NCBI GenBank assembly: GCA_016169945.1
Contig: JADLSH010000190.1
Location: forward strand, 2,604,001-2,668,000
Length of the DNA: 64,000 nt
Direction of reading: 5' to 3'
Origin: Trachythela sp. YZ-2020
Taxonomy: Eukaryota; Cnidaria; Anthozoa; Malacalcyonacea; Clavulariidae
Position 1 is the stretch's first letter; each line of letters starts with the position of its first letter. Shown here one piece after another: positions 35,170 through 45,479 of the stretch. The notes beneath the pieces are model-generated. The model had not been told where the DNA came from. It saw only the letters and a program-made list of their open reading frames with translations, and did not search any database. The translations under genes were made by a program, and so were the position numbers.

Positions 35170-35900
35170 CGAATAATAATAGATAGTAGATAGATAGATA
35201 GATGAATCGTTTAATAACTCAATTTTTGCAGTCCTAAGACTCAATTACAATTGATTGAATATAGTTAAAATTTACAAGGTATGTAGTACTTAATGTTCAG
35301 TTAAAAAATTTGCTATATATATAATATACAAGATTTGACTAAATTAGATAACTAAATATTTAAAATAAATTCGTATTTATACATTTCCTTCCGTGATGCA
35401 TACTCAGGAATAAAAGAGTCTTTAAATCTAAAAGTTCTATAATCATTGGGAGATTATATTTCCTAATTGTTCTGACGTTATGAACAACCTTGTTCATTTC
35501 TGGTAAAAGTACATGAAGTTTATGATCTTCGTTTTCTTCAATTTTACGAAACAGATTTACGCATAACCTCTCTCTAAAACGGTCCTTTAATGTTTCTAGG
35601 TTCCCCATTTTCAACGCTTCTCTGTAATCCACATAGGGATAGATAATTCGTAGCGCTCTTTTTTGAATTCGTTCGATGTCTTCCGATAGGTAACTAGGAA
35701 GGCTTGGATGGAAAGCCTGACATGCATATTCGAGGACAGACCTAATACAGGCACAGTAAAATTTGATCAAGGAAATAATATCAACGTCCGCACGTTTTAA
35801 CTGTTTCAGAAGATAAAGTCGCTTTGAAGCTTTTAATAGAATATTTTCTACATGGACATTCCACTTTTTGCAGATGTTACTATTTCGAAGTGCTGGTCAT
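35170..35900 (-). pseudogene. LINE 3' end (reverse transcriptase ORF C-terminal region)
   Basis: The minus strand reads WNVHVENILLKASKRLYLLK, QLKRADVDIISLIKFY, RSVLEYACQAFHPSLPSYL and ERIQKRALRIIYP, up to a stop at about 35360. This is the region after the catalytic domain of CR1-like LINE reverse transcriptases (LK.V..YVRP.LEYA...W.P.L). It is 5'-truncated. A (TAGA)n tract at 35184-35202 is the likely 3' tail. Confidence 0.8.
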
Positions 35901-35984
35901 TTACTTTAACTGGTTCATCTTTGTTCATACACATTTAATTAGTTAATGTACGGTATAAATAAATATTCATTTCGATCCGGTAAT

Positions 35985-36505
35985 TTATGTCCCGTCAAAT
36001 CACGAAAATTCGCGAATTATACTATACTGATCGCAAAACTCTGCTCGCAGGGTATAGAATTGCTAAGATACGACTTGTCTTCGGAAAAACTCCGATTGTA
36101 TGACAACCTAAAATGCGCATGCGTCTTCTCTTTGATATTTGTGAAAATCTTGCTGCAATCGATCGATCTATTTTATTAGCTAGGGAATATAAATCAAATA
36201 CTACAAAAAATTTTCTTCGCTTTTGCATACAATTCAAAGACATTTCAAACACCGTAAAGACCTACATTCAAATTTAAAGCTTTCAAGGATTTCTAAGACC
36301 GCTACGAGTCCTGTAATTTAAATTTATTCTTAAATAAATGAAACTTTATTTGGCACAGAGATCAAAGAGCCGACGCCTATTTACACTGCAGCTGTGCAAA
36401 CCATTGGTGCAAACCTACAGTAATTATTATTATAATAATTAGGGTACCTGCAAGGTAGGGAATGCTGCGGGGGCTGTTATTATTCTATAACTTATTGAAA
36501 TATGT
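35985..36505. repeat. Duplicated segment, matches 41305-41850
   Basis: The block from CCCGTCAAATCACGAAAAT through TTATTTGGCACAGAG to GGTAGGGAATGCTGCGGG occurs twice, about 5.3 kb apart, with small differences. It belongs to the larger tandem duplication that multiplied the NOS 5' region. Confidence 0.8.
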
Positions 36506-36562
36506 GGTTTATGCAACACTAATTATATTCAGATAAATATAGATTACTTATCATATAATTCT

Positions 36563-36775
36563 TTGAATATAGATAAAAGTAAATTCATCAATTGTAAACA
36601 CTATATTTTTTGGTTAAGTATTTTTCTGACACTAAATACTAATCCTTTAAAAATATTTTTCGTGAACCAATATTTGACAACACTAAAAGTTCCTCATTCT
36701 TTTATGGTTCTGTATTTCCTGTTATTCACCAGTTTTGTAAATGTTCCAGATTACTTAAAATATGATGATCTTTTG
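36563..36775 (+). CDS. Chimeric exon, copy B (partial NOS exon 1 unit)
   Basis: The last 4 codons (DDLL) and the GTATGTGC donor, plus all sequence downstream to about 37535, match copies C and D. The upstream part is different: an open frame MNIDKSKFINCKHYIFWL ... LKVPHSFMVLYFLLFTSFVN joined in frame to YDDLL at phase 0. The LKVPHSFMVLYFLL segment also occurs at 38222-38310. No TATA box matching the others is present. Probably a recombinant, possibly non-functional exon. Confidence 0.3.
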
Positions 36776-37535
36776 GTATGTGCATGCATACACATATTTT
36801 TCATCAATAATTTTACAATTACTGCAGCCTAAAAGTTCTTATATAAATGGTATTTAGTGTGATCTAAGACCACTTGGGTTCTTAAATAGTTCCTTAGTTT
36901 CTTGGGAAGCGCGGGTGGCATGATGGAATTAGCTTTACCACTGAGACAGAGGCGCGCTGAGCTTTACCACTGAGTTTAACTTGTTGAGAAAAGTTATTCC
37001 TTTTTGTAGATGTGCGTGGTATACAGTTAAAACCATTGCATAAAAGTACCAGTGGGTTAAGACCAACCAGCCTGAAATTTAGGCTATTAAGCACAAGAAC
37101 CACTTCAGGCTGACAAAAAGGCTGGTTCTTAAAAATACACACAACCTTTTTACTTTAGCTGAAGTTGACAGCGAGTTCTAGTATATATTATAGTTTATCT
37201 TAAAATATATATATCGCTTATTATAGTTTATCTTAAAATACATCTATCGCAGCCATTTCAAGGCAATCATCAGGCGATTTAAATACTTAAATAAATCAGG
37301 CGACTTACAAATACAAGAATATACAAGACCAGGTTCATTTAAAAGTATTTAAAAAGGACGGTGTATAGAATAAATCCGAAAAAACCACGACGGCAAGTGA
37401 TGACAATTGTTTTGTCAGAACGAAATCGCTCCCTTGTCTTTGGCTACAAAAAGCAATCTTGCGTGACGAGAGACACGTTTGAATATTTTCTTTAAACGCA
37501 GGCAGAGCTCACGAAATATCACCTTGTATTTTACG
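36770..37535. repeat. Duplicated intronic segment, matches 39035-39800 and part of 42630-42990
   Basis: From the exon donor through GGCATGATGGAATTAGCTTT, CAACCAGCCTGAAATTTAGG, TTTACTTTAGCTGAAGTTGA to CGAGAGACACGTTTGAATAT. Minus-strand frames in each copy (36894-37142, 39203-39412, 42696-42965) are conserved only because the segment is duplicated. Confidence 0.85.
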
Positions 37536-38700
37536 TCTTGTTTTCAAGAACTCATATCTTGGGTTAATCCACTGTAGACTACTGTTTTGGCTGGAAAATG
37601 CGCGCGCAATGCCATCAGCAAGTCCAACGTCATCATATACAGGAATCTTTAATAACTGAGACCAGCTGAGACTTTACCCATTAGCTGGCAATGCGCCCAG
37701 ATGCGTTTTCACAGTCTGTCAAGTGTTTCGTGTTTTTTTTTCACTTCTCAGCTGATTCCCGTCATCTACCTGTTTACTACCTGGAAAATCTGAGCACCTT
37801 GTAAATAATATAGTTAGGTTTGACAATGACTTTGAAATATCACCTTAAATTATGTGTCTTGTTTTCAATAACTCATATCTTGGGTTTATTTCAGTTGAGT
37901 TGATATCCTATTTATGTTGACTTAATCCACTTATCTTTGTAGATAGCTACAAAGTACAAAGGCAATCTGAGTGGTCAATTCTTTGAATATATAGATAAAA
38001 GTAAATTCATCAATTGTAAACACTATATTTTTTGGTTAAGTATTTTTCTTTCAAAAAATATTTTTCGTGAACCAATCGTTCAAATTTAAAAAGTACACCT
38101 GCCGTTGCAGGAACGCAGAATGGCTAAGCTTTCAAATGAATCTAAACATACAGGCTTTACTGGTATATTCTCTTCAAAATTTGCATTTTGCTTTACATTC
38201 CAACTTGATTGTTAATTTGATAATACTAAAAGTTCCTCATTCTTTTATGGTTCTGTATTTCCTGTTATTTACCAGTTTTGTAAATGCTCCAGACTACTTA
38301 AAATATATGCTATATGCGATTATAACATTATTAACATGCATATATATATACATAATTATTGATATATACTATATATATTACATATATAGCTTCGCTATGA
38401 CTTTGAAATCGAGGCGAAAAATGACCGCGAATTTTGAGTCTTGTGAACTTAACAACTCATATTTTGAGTTTACAAGATGTATAACTATTTGGAGTACGTT
38501 TTCCTATAAATTTCTTGTATTTCTTGGAAATACAAAAATAATGTGTTTATATGCTAGTCGTTCGCAAAATGATGCCCTGCTATATTTTGAAATAAGTATA
38601 TAATTATATATATAGAAAAGTCAAGTGATTTTCAAGGAAACTTAAATATTGTTTTTAAAGAACCTACTGTAGATTTTAGTAGAATAATGCTAATAAAGTA
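37536..38700. repeat. Duplicated segments upstream of copy C
   Basis: 37985-38060 repeats 36563-36625; 38222-38310 repeats 36675-36765; 38390-38640 repeats 41880-42120. The 178-codon frame at 38067-38603 spans the junctions of these pieces and is very AT-rich; I do not consider it a gene. Confidence 0.6.
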
Positions 38701-38714
38701 GAATAATTAGTGAA

Positions 38715-38950
38715 TTCATGCGTGCGTATAACGTCTAAGAATGATAAGTATAGCTACATGCATTATAATAATAATGTCCTCAAGTAGTACACTGTATGTC
38801 GGCAATGTATTCTGAAATGAAGTTACCATTATATTATAATTTATTTTTACCAAAATAATCGTCAATACTGTATACGTACTCGTGGTGGGCGGGTTGGATA
38901 TTTAAGGGGCTTTTGAGGCAAAAGGCCTCATTTCAGACCAAGTACACAGT
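38715..38950 (+). promoter_or_regulatory. Promoter region, NOS exon 1 copy C
   Basis: It has the GCGTATAACGTCTAAGAATG block (about 38725), TATTTAAG at 38899-38906, and GGCAAAAGGCCTCATTTCAG before the ATG. All are conserved in copy D and, more loosely, in A and E. The TCAGACC near 38934 is a possible initiator. Confidence 0.5.
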
Positions 38951-39040
38951 ATGGCCACTTCAACATCGCATCGTCCTAAACCTATAAAAATGGGTTCAAA
39001 CGACGGAAGAAAATGTGGGTACATAAACGATGATCTTTTG
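38951..39040 (+). CDS. Candidate NOS alternative first exon, copy C
   Basis: 30 codons: MATSTSHRPKPIKMG then SNDGRKCGYINDDLL, donor GTATGTGC, phase 0. Nearly identical to copy D (His for Pro at residue 7). No known domain; a basic, Ser/Thr/Pro-rich N-terminal extension if joined to NOS. Confidence 0.5.
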
Positions 39041-40298
39041 GTATGTGCATATACACATATTTTTCATCAATAATTTTACAATTACTGTAGCCTAAAAGTT
39101 CTTATATATAAATGGTATTTAGTGTGATATTAGACCACTTGGGGTTCCTAAATAGTTCCTTAGTTTCTTGGGAAGCACGCGGGTGGCATGATGGAATTAG
39201 CTTTACCACTGAGGCATAGGCGCGCTGAGCTTTACCACTGAGTTTAACTTGTTGAGAAAAGTTATTCCTTTTTGTATAGATGTGCGTGGTATACAGTTAA
39301 AACCATTGCATAAAAGTACCAGTGGGTTAAGACCAACCAGCCTGAAATTTAGGCTATTAAGCACAAGAACCAATTCAGGCTGACAAAAAGGCTGGTTCTT
39401 AAAAATACACACAACCTTTTTACTTTAGCTGAAGTTGACAGCGAGTTCTAGTATATATTATAGTTTATCTTAAAATATATATATCGCTTATTAGTTTATC
39501 TTAAAATACATCTATCGCAGCCATTTCAAGGCAATCATCAGGCGATTTAAATACTTAAATAAATCAGGCGACTTACAAATACAAGAATATACAAGACCAG
39601 GTTCATTTAAAAGTATTTAGCCTAAAAAGGACGGTGTATAGAATAAATCCGAAAAACCCACGACGGCAAGTGATATAGATTTTTGTCGACAATTGTTTTG
39701 TCAGAACGAAATCGCTCCCTTGTCTTTGGCTACAAAAAGCAATCTTGCATGACGAGAGACACGTTTGAATATTTTCTTTAAACGCAGGCAGAGCTCACTG
39801 CAAGTAAACAACTTATCTGGGAAAATATACTGTATAGCCTTGAAGGGACAGTTTTATACTTATGAACAGTTTTGAAATGTCATGCAAGTCAGAAAAATAT
39901 GGTCGACATGCACAAGTCAAAAGTATAAACTCAGCACACTTTCAACAATAAATAATAGCTTTACAGAAGCTCGACTGTACTTCTTGAATAGACAAAAGAG
40001 ATCACTTACTGTTATTATTGAAAATTTTTGTCTGAAATTGACGATAAAAAGCGCCATTTCCTTTAAAAAAGCATTTTTCACCTTTCGAACTGTGTTTTCC
40101 CTATATAAATTTCACTATTTCAGCACTACGTACACTTGCCAGAACTTGCACGGAACACTTCGCGAGGTGCGTGGAAATGACGTGGGCTGACGAAACGCGT
40201 GTGACTCGAAACAATCAGCGTTTTGACTATACAGTTTCATATCTGTATATTAATTAATATGTGGTTAAAGTTTCCTGTATATGATGACGTTGGCTTTA

Positions 40299-40468
40299 AG
40301 GTACGTTCACACACAGCGATTTGTCGGGCCGATTTTACGTTTTGCTGAATGCTAATGACGAATACTTTCAGTTGATGATGTCACCAGATGACGTTTGCCA
40401 CGTATTTTCAAATATCATTAACGTGCATCTGAAATCGACCCGACAAATCGCAACGTGTGAACGTACCT
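40299..40468. mobile_element. TTA-flanked MITE (PIF/Harbinger-like)
   Basis: Ends AGGTACGTTCACACACAGCG / CGTGTGAACGTACCT, flanked by TTA at 40296-40298 and 40469-40471. A CGATTTGTCGGG / CCCGACAAATCG pair continues the arms. Confidence 0.75.
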
Positions 40469-41003
40469 TTAGTTGGATTGCTTGCGTGATGGCATTGCGC
40501 ACGTTAAATTTTCCAGCCAATTAATTTTCAATTTTCCGCACGCAACGCCATCACGCAAGCAATCCGACTGAAGACCAACGTCATCATACAGGAATCTTTA
40601 ACTGAGACTTCTAAAATTAATGATAATTATTCATAAGCAAAATACAATTAAAGGAAACTCATGACCCGTAGCGGATCTATATATTTGATATAGACTTGCT
40701 CAAATTTTCTCCTTCAATTTTTACAGCGTAGATAACATCAATCTTCAAAATTCCAACGCCAGTGAGCGTACAAAACGAGTCATTTTAGAAGTCATATACA
40801 AACCTTGCAGTTCGGCCTTTATCAGATCTAAAACACTCGGCTGCGCCTCGATGTTTTAAATCAGATAAAGACCTCTCGCGCGGTTTGTATATATTACTTA
40901 AACATCGTCGCCTGATCATCGATATATATATATATATATACACAATATCTGTGTTGTGATTGTAGTAGATAAGAGTGCTTAACACAAAATCATTTGTAGA
41001 GCA

Positions 41004-41187
41004 ATATTTATTATAATCTTAAAACAGTTTTGTTGCTACTTTAAGTTTCATGCAGTTATGCAATCATCAGGCAACTGTTCTTAATAGTTCAATTTCGTGC
41101 TTGAAATTGAACTATTAAGAACAGTTGCCTGATGATTGCATAACTGCATGAAACTTAAAGTAGCAACAAAACTGTTTTAAGATTATA

Positions 41188-41200
<13 letters not shown>
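41004..41200. mobile_element. Near-perfect palindrome (fold-back element)
   Basis: Arms of about 90 bases: TTATAATCTTAAAACAGTTT, GCAATCATCAGGCAACTGTT, ... CAATTTCGTGCTTGAAATTG at the centre, then the exact complement back out. A (TA)n run follows (to 41219). Essentially no spacer, so it would extrude as a cruciform. Confidence 0.85.
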
Positions 41201-41217
<17 letters not shown>

Positions 41218-41222
<5 letters not shown>

Positions 41223-41303
41223 GCAAGCAATTAACGATTTGGAGTCTGATCTCAACAGGGTCGTAAAATGGTGTTCCGCGAATCACTTGCTGGTCAACCC
41301 AGA
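41218..41303 (+). pseudogene. LINE reverse transcriptase fragment
   Basis: QQAINDLESDLNRVVKWC then SANHLLVNPD, the segment just after the catalytic Y-x-D-D region in CR1/Jockey-like reverse transcriptases (L..DL..V..WC..N.L.LN..K). It ends abruptly at the start of the 41305-41850 duplicated segment. Confidence 0.6.
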
Positions 41304-42488
41304 TGTCCCGTCAAATCACGAAAATGCGCGAATTATAGGCTACTATACTGATCGGAAACCTCTGCTCGCAGGGTATAGAATTTCTAAGATACGGCTTGTC
41401 TTCGGAAAAACTCCGATTGCATGTATGACAACCTAAAATGCGCACGAGTCTTCTCTTTGATATTTGTGAAAATCTTGCTGCAATCGATCGATCTATTTTA
41501 TTAGCTAGGGAATCACATAAATCAAATACTATACTAAAGAATTTAAAGACTTTTAAAAACTTTCTTTGCTTTTGCATACAATTCAAAGACATTTCAAACA
41601 CTTTAAAGACCTACATTCAAATTTAAAGCTTTTCAAGGATTTCAAAGACCGCTATACGCGAGTCCTGTAATTAAATTTATTCTTAAATGAATGAAACTTT
41701 ATTTGGCACAGAGTTCAAAGAGCTGACACCTATTTACACTGCAGCTGTGCAAACCATTGGTGCAAACCTACAGTAATTAAAATAATTAGGGTGCCTGCAA
41801 GGTAGGGAATGCTGCGGGGCTTTTATTATTCTATAACTTATTGAAATATGTGGCATAACTTATTAATATTCACGCAGTTAAGCTTCGCTATGACTTTGAA
41901 ATCGAGTGGAAAAATGACCGCGAATTTTGAGTCTTGTCAACTTAACAACTCATATTTTGAGTTTACAAGGTGTATAACTATTTGAAGTACGTTTTCCTAT
42001 AAATTTATTGTATTTCTTGGAATTGCCTACCATATACATTAAAGCCAAACCCAAAAACAATGTGTTTATGCTGGTCGTTCGCCTAATGATGTCCTGCTAT
42101 ATTTTCAAATAAGTATAATTATATATATATATAGAAAAGTCAAGTGATTTTCAAGGAAATTTAAATATTGTTTTTAAAGAATCTAGATTTTAGTAGAACA
42201 ATGGTATGGTAGTGTATTTAAATACACTGCTAAATTAGTGAATTCATGCGTGCGTATAACGTCTAAGAATGATAAGTATAGCTACACTGTATGTCGGCCA
42301 TTGTATGCTACAATGGCACAATTATATAGTGAATTCACGCGTGCGTATAACGTCTAAGAATGATAAGTATAGCTACACTGTATGTCGGCCATTGTATTCT
42401 GAATAAAGTTATCATCATATATATTATAATTTATTTTTACCAAAATAATTGTCAATACTGTATACGTACTCGTGGTAGGCGGGTTGGA

Positions 42489-42496
42489 TATTTAAG
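42489..42496 (+). promoter_or_regulatory. TATA-like box, NOS exon 1 copy D
   Basis: TATTTAAG in the context GGGTTGGATATTTAAGGGGC, 56 bases before the ATG at 42545. The surroundings are identical to copy C. Confidence 0.6.
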
Positions 42497-42544
42497 GGGC
42501 TTTTGAGGCAAAAGGCCTCATTTCATGCAGACCAAGTATACAGT

Positions 42545-42634
42545 ATGGCCACTTCAACATCGCCTCGTCCTAAACCTATTAAAATGGGTTCAAACGACGG
42601 AAGAAAATGTGGGTACATAAACGATGATCTTTTG
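42545..42634 (+). CDS. Candidate NOS alternative first exon, copy D
   Basis: 30 codons: MATSTSPRPKPIKMG then SNDGRKCGYINDDLL, donor GTATGTGC, phase 0. The closest sister of copy C. Its downstream intron has been cut by the transposon insertion at 42998. Confidence 0.5.
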
Positions 42635-42997
42635 GTATGTGCATATACACATATTTTTCATCAATAATTTTACAATTACTGTAGCCTAAAAGTTCTTATA
42701 TATAAATGGTATTTAGTGTGATATTAGACCACTTGGGGTTCCTAAATAGTTCCTTAGTTTCTTGGGAAGCACGCGGGTGGCATGATGGAATTAGCTTTAC
42801 CACTGAGGCATAGGCGCGCTGAGCTTTACCACTGAGTTTAACTTGTTGAGAAAAGTTATTCCGTTTTGTAGATGTGCATGGTATACAGTTAAAACCATTG
42901 CATAAAAGTACCAGTGGGTTAAGACCAACCAGCCTGAAATTTAGGCTATTAAGCACAAGAACCACTTCAGGCTGACAAAAAGGCTGGTATCATTATA

Positions 42998-43625
42998 CAG
43001 GGTGTCCCCCAAAAAAGTGACACTATAGAAATTATCCTATTGTTATAATTTGAATGCCTGAGCACTATGCTAAACCCACAAGTGCATAAACTTCTGCTTC
43101 TGGAATTTAAAATAATTCCTATTACCATAAAAATCAAATTACAGTACATGTAAATCATACGACCAGTTGGAGTAACAATAATGGTTCAATTGACTACAGA
43201 GCAACGAGTATTTGTTGTAACACAATTTACCCTAATACCGAATGTAACCGCAGTGCAATAATCGAGGAATTAAACGCTTTACGGCAGCAGCCTGAAATGA
43301 TTCGAAATGTGATGCGCGGAATGCACAGGCGAACCATTCTTTGTGTCGAAAGAAATGGGGGACATGTTGAAGGGCACGGCCCATAGCTTAAACATTAATT
43401 TAATCAATTGTTGTTACGTGTAAAATAAAAAGCAAACCGTTTATTAGTGTAATCGTCTTGCTTGACTCGGGCGTTAAAATATTTGGACGAAGTGAAAACG
43501 TTTTAAAATGCTTAAATGTAAATACAATTTCATTAAATTCCCAGGTGTGTAATCACGCGCGTTTAAGAGCGGTTTAAGAACAATGAGATAATTTCTATAG
43601 TGTCACTTTTTTTTGGGACACCCTG
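42998..43625 (+). mobile_element. Deletion derivative of a Tc1/mariner-type transposon, copy 2
   Basis: Ends CAGGGTGTCCCCCAAAAAAG / TTTTTTTTGGGACACCCTG with TA at 42996-42997 and 43626-43627. The interior is very similar to 14460-15050, including MVQLTTEQRVFVVT and the tail QQPEMIRNVMRGMHRR...NGGHVEG. It keeps both ends of the transposase gene but not its catalytic core. Confidence 0.85.
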
Positions 43626-43750
43626 TACATGGAGCAAAATATAGTACGCAATCAAACTATCATTTGAGTAGAATCGCCTGAAGATCGCTTTGAAAGAGGC
43701 GTGAAACACTGTGTAGCGGTGAATATACAGCTAATTAAAAAAGGTTGTCC

Positions 43751-44003
43751 TTTGCAAACCTTAAACTTTAAAACCTTAAACCTTAAACTCTAAGCGCGAA
43801 ACGCACTATGGGAGCACAAGTTTCAAGTTTAGGAATTGAATTTGGCGGTCATTTGTGAGTGAAATGATTAATATCTCCCTACAAAGATATATCAATAAAA
43901 AATGGCCGCCATATTCAATTCCTAAACTTGAAACTTGCGCTCCCATAGTGCTTTTCGCGCTTAGAGTTTAAGGTTTAAGGTTTTAAAGTTTAAGGTTTGC
44001 AAA
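43751..44003. mobile_element. Fold-back MITE
   Basis: The arms TTTGCAAACCTTAAACTTTA...CGCACTATGGGAGCACAAGT pair with ACTTGCGCTCCCATAGTGC...TAAAGTTTAAGGTTTGCAAA, with a spacer of about 60 bases. Confidence 0.75.
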
Positions 44004-44319
44004 TATATATATATAATCCGTCTATAATCAAACATCTACCAACATCGATCAACAAACGAGTCTCTTCTCTGTCATCTGATAAATCAGCTTTCGACTCAGT
44101 TGCAGATTTCTACGAAACAGCACTCCACCGCAGTAATTACAATACCAAACTTGATTACTCTCCTGACAGCGCCACAACCCCTCTATTAGCGCCAGACAAA
44201 TAAACATTTTAAGTAAAAACAATAATTACATTCGCTCTAATGAATTTTAAGTATTGAGCACTCCTTTACTATACGTTACAAAAGCTTGTTTTATAGTCTA
44301 TAATGCTACAATAAATTAG

Positions 44320-44435
44320 TGAGTTCGTACGTAGAATGATAAGTACATAATACTATAGAAGAAACCAGAATAATGCTATATACAATTGGCGAGTTCGTAC
44401 ATATAACGTCTATAATTATGATAAGTGCATATACG
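44320..44435 (+). promoter_or_regulatory. Conserved upstream block, NOS exon 1 copy E (doubled)
   Basis: GAGTTCGTACGTAGAATGAT-AAGTA and, 60 bases on, GAGTTCGTACATATAACGTC...GATAAGT resemble the ACGTCTAAGAATGATAAGTA block of the other copies. A SINE (44459-44800) has landed between them and the TATA box. Confidence 0.35.
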
Positions 44436-44458
44436 TAATTATGATAAGTAATATATGG

Positions 44459-44800
44459 GGCTTCGGTGGCGCAATCGTTAGAGCACGCGCCTTTCACCTC
44501 TGACATCGTGGGTTCAAGTCCCGTTGGGGACGACTTATGATAGCCATGTGAAAAGAGTTAGTCAACGCTCTGCCGAAAGTCGTGGGTTTTCTCCGGGTAC
44601 TCCGGTTTCCTCCCACAGGGAATGTTGACAGGGTGGGTTGGGTTTAACCCCTAACTAGCCCTTCCATCGTAGCTGTGCTCCGTGATGGCGAGCAAAAGGT
44701 GGCTGCAATATGCGCCCTAGAAAGCCTTCGACTTGGTCACGTTGAGCTGTGTCCTTCGCAATTCAGCTTAGCTCTCAGCTGCAAGTAAGGATAATAAGCA
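44459..44800 (+). repeat. tRNA-derived SINE with CCGGTTTCCTCCCAC core, copy 2 (best preserved)
   Basis: Head GCTTCGGTGGCGCAATCGTT...GGGTTCAAGTCCCGTTGGGG (A and B boxes), then GTGGGTTTTCTCCGGGTACT, CCGGTTTCCTCCCACAGGGA, GTAGCTGTGCTCCGTGATGG and the end CAGCTGCAAGTAAGGATAAT. The core resembles a conserved SINE domain reported across several animal phyla (from memory; not checked). Confidence 0.8.
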
Positions 44801-44868
44801 CCCCCCCCCCCTGCTTTTTTTATATGCATATTACAAGGCTGGAAACGCGTGCATGATAGGCGGTTGGC

Positions 44869-44876
44869 TATTTAAG
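44869..44876 (+). promoter_or_regulatory. TATA-like box, NOS exon 1 copy E
   Basis: TATTTAAG in GGTTGGCTATTTAAGAGGC, 51 bases before the ATG at 44920; followed by AAAGCCTCATTTCAACTAT, as in the other copies. Confidence 0.6.
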
Positions 44877-44919
44877 AGGCTTTTGAGACAAAAAGCCTCA
44901 TTTCAACTATACATGCAGA

Positions 44920-45009
44920 ATGGCCACTGTAACTTCGCCTACTCCTAAACCTATCAAAATGGATCGAAACGACGGAAGAGAATGTGGGAATATAAACGAT
45001 GATCTTTTG
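44920..45009 (+). CDS. Candidate NOS first exon, copy E (nearest to the gene body)
   Basis: 30 codons: MATVTSPTPKPIKMD then RNDGRECGNINDDLL, donor GTATGTGC, phase 0. It is the nearest of the tandem copies to the NOS exon at 47040, 2.03 kb away. That exon begins in phase 0 after an AG and is open in frame into the first NOS Met (E-L-T-M-K-K-L). Direct joining would add 33 residues before Met 47049. Amino-acid changes from copies C/D keep length, frame and donor. Confidence 0.55.
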
Positions 45010-45227
45010 GTATGTGCATACACATATTTTCTATCAATCTACTTTACAATTACTGTAGCCGTAAAAGTTCTTATATAAATTGTATTTACTGTGATATTAG
45101 GCAACTTAGGATAGCAGATGCAGTTAGCACGCTGTGCTTTACCACCGAATTAAACATCTTAGTGTAAGTTGAGGGTATATTATGGTACTTATTGGTTGGT
45201 GACTACCATATATGCATGCACATTCTT

Positions 45228-45365
45228 GATGTGCTTGAAAACTCATACCGGAATACCCGGAGAAAACCAACGACTTTCGGTACAGCGTTGACCGACTCTT
45301 TTATAAGTGTCATGAGTCCGTCGCGCCACGACTGTCTGCGCCACCGAAGCCCCTAACTCGCGTGA
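45228..45365 (-). repeat. SINE fragment, copy 3
   Basis: CCGGAATACCCGGAGAAAAC, CGACTTTCGGTACAGCGTTG and CGCCACCGAAGCCCC are the complement of the head and core of the SINE at 44459-44800. Confidence 0.7.
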
Positions 45366-45479
45366 ATTGGGTAACCACTCCCTGCGTAAACGACATGAAA
45401 TAAATTCCTAAATTTCTGCATGTAGTTATCAGTTTAGACAACCTGTTTGCTTGACTCTTTAGCTGAAGTGGCGATCAAA

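Larger units (their letters stand above)
41305..42992. repeat. Duplicated segment carrying NOS exon 1 copy D
   Basis: 41305-41850 matches 35985-36505, and 41880-42992 matches 38390-39400. A local roughly 90-bp tandem duplication (about 42229-42318 and 42328-42410) doubles the ACGTCTAAGAATGATAAGTA block. The unit ends at AAAGGCTGGT, where the transposon at 42998 begins. Confidence 0.85.

Noticed and set aside
38067..38603. 178-codon plus-strand frame
   Set aside because: It crosses the junctions of several duplicated pieces, is composed of AT-rich Ile/Tyr runs and has no recognisable domain.
39420..39470. Possible second exon after TTTACTTTAG (CTGAAGTTGACAGCG...) for the NOS first-exon copies
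   Set aside because: The acceptor-like site is shared by three copies, but the frame ends after about 14 codons in two of them and differs in the third; duplicated intron sequence is the simpler reading.
36894..42965. Minus-strand frame repeated three times (36894, 39203, 42696)
   Set aside because: Repetition is explained by segmental duplication; no start, splice or motif supports a gene.
44459..44532. tRNA gene on the plus strand
   Set aside because: The same head is attached to the same body in other copies (34232-34590, 45228-45365), so it is SINE-derived.
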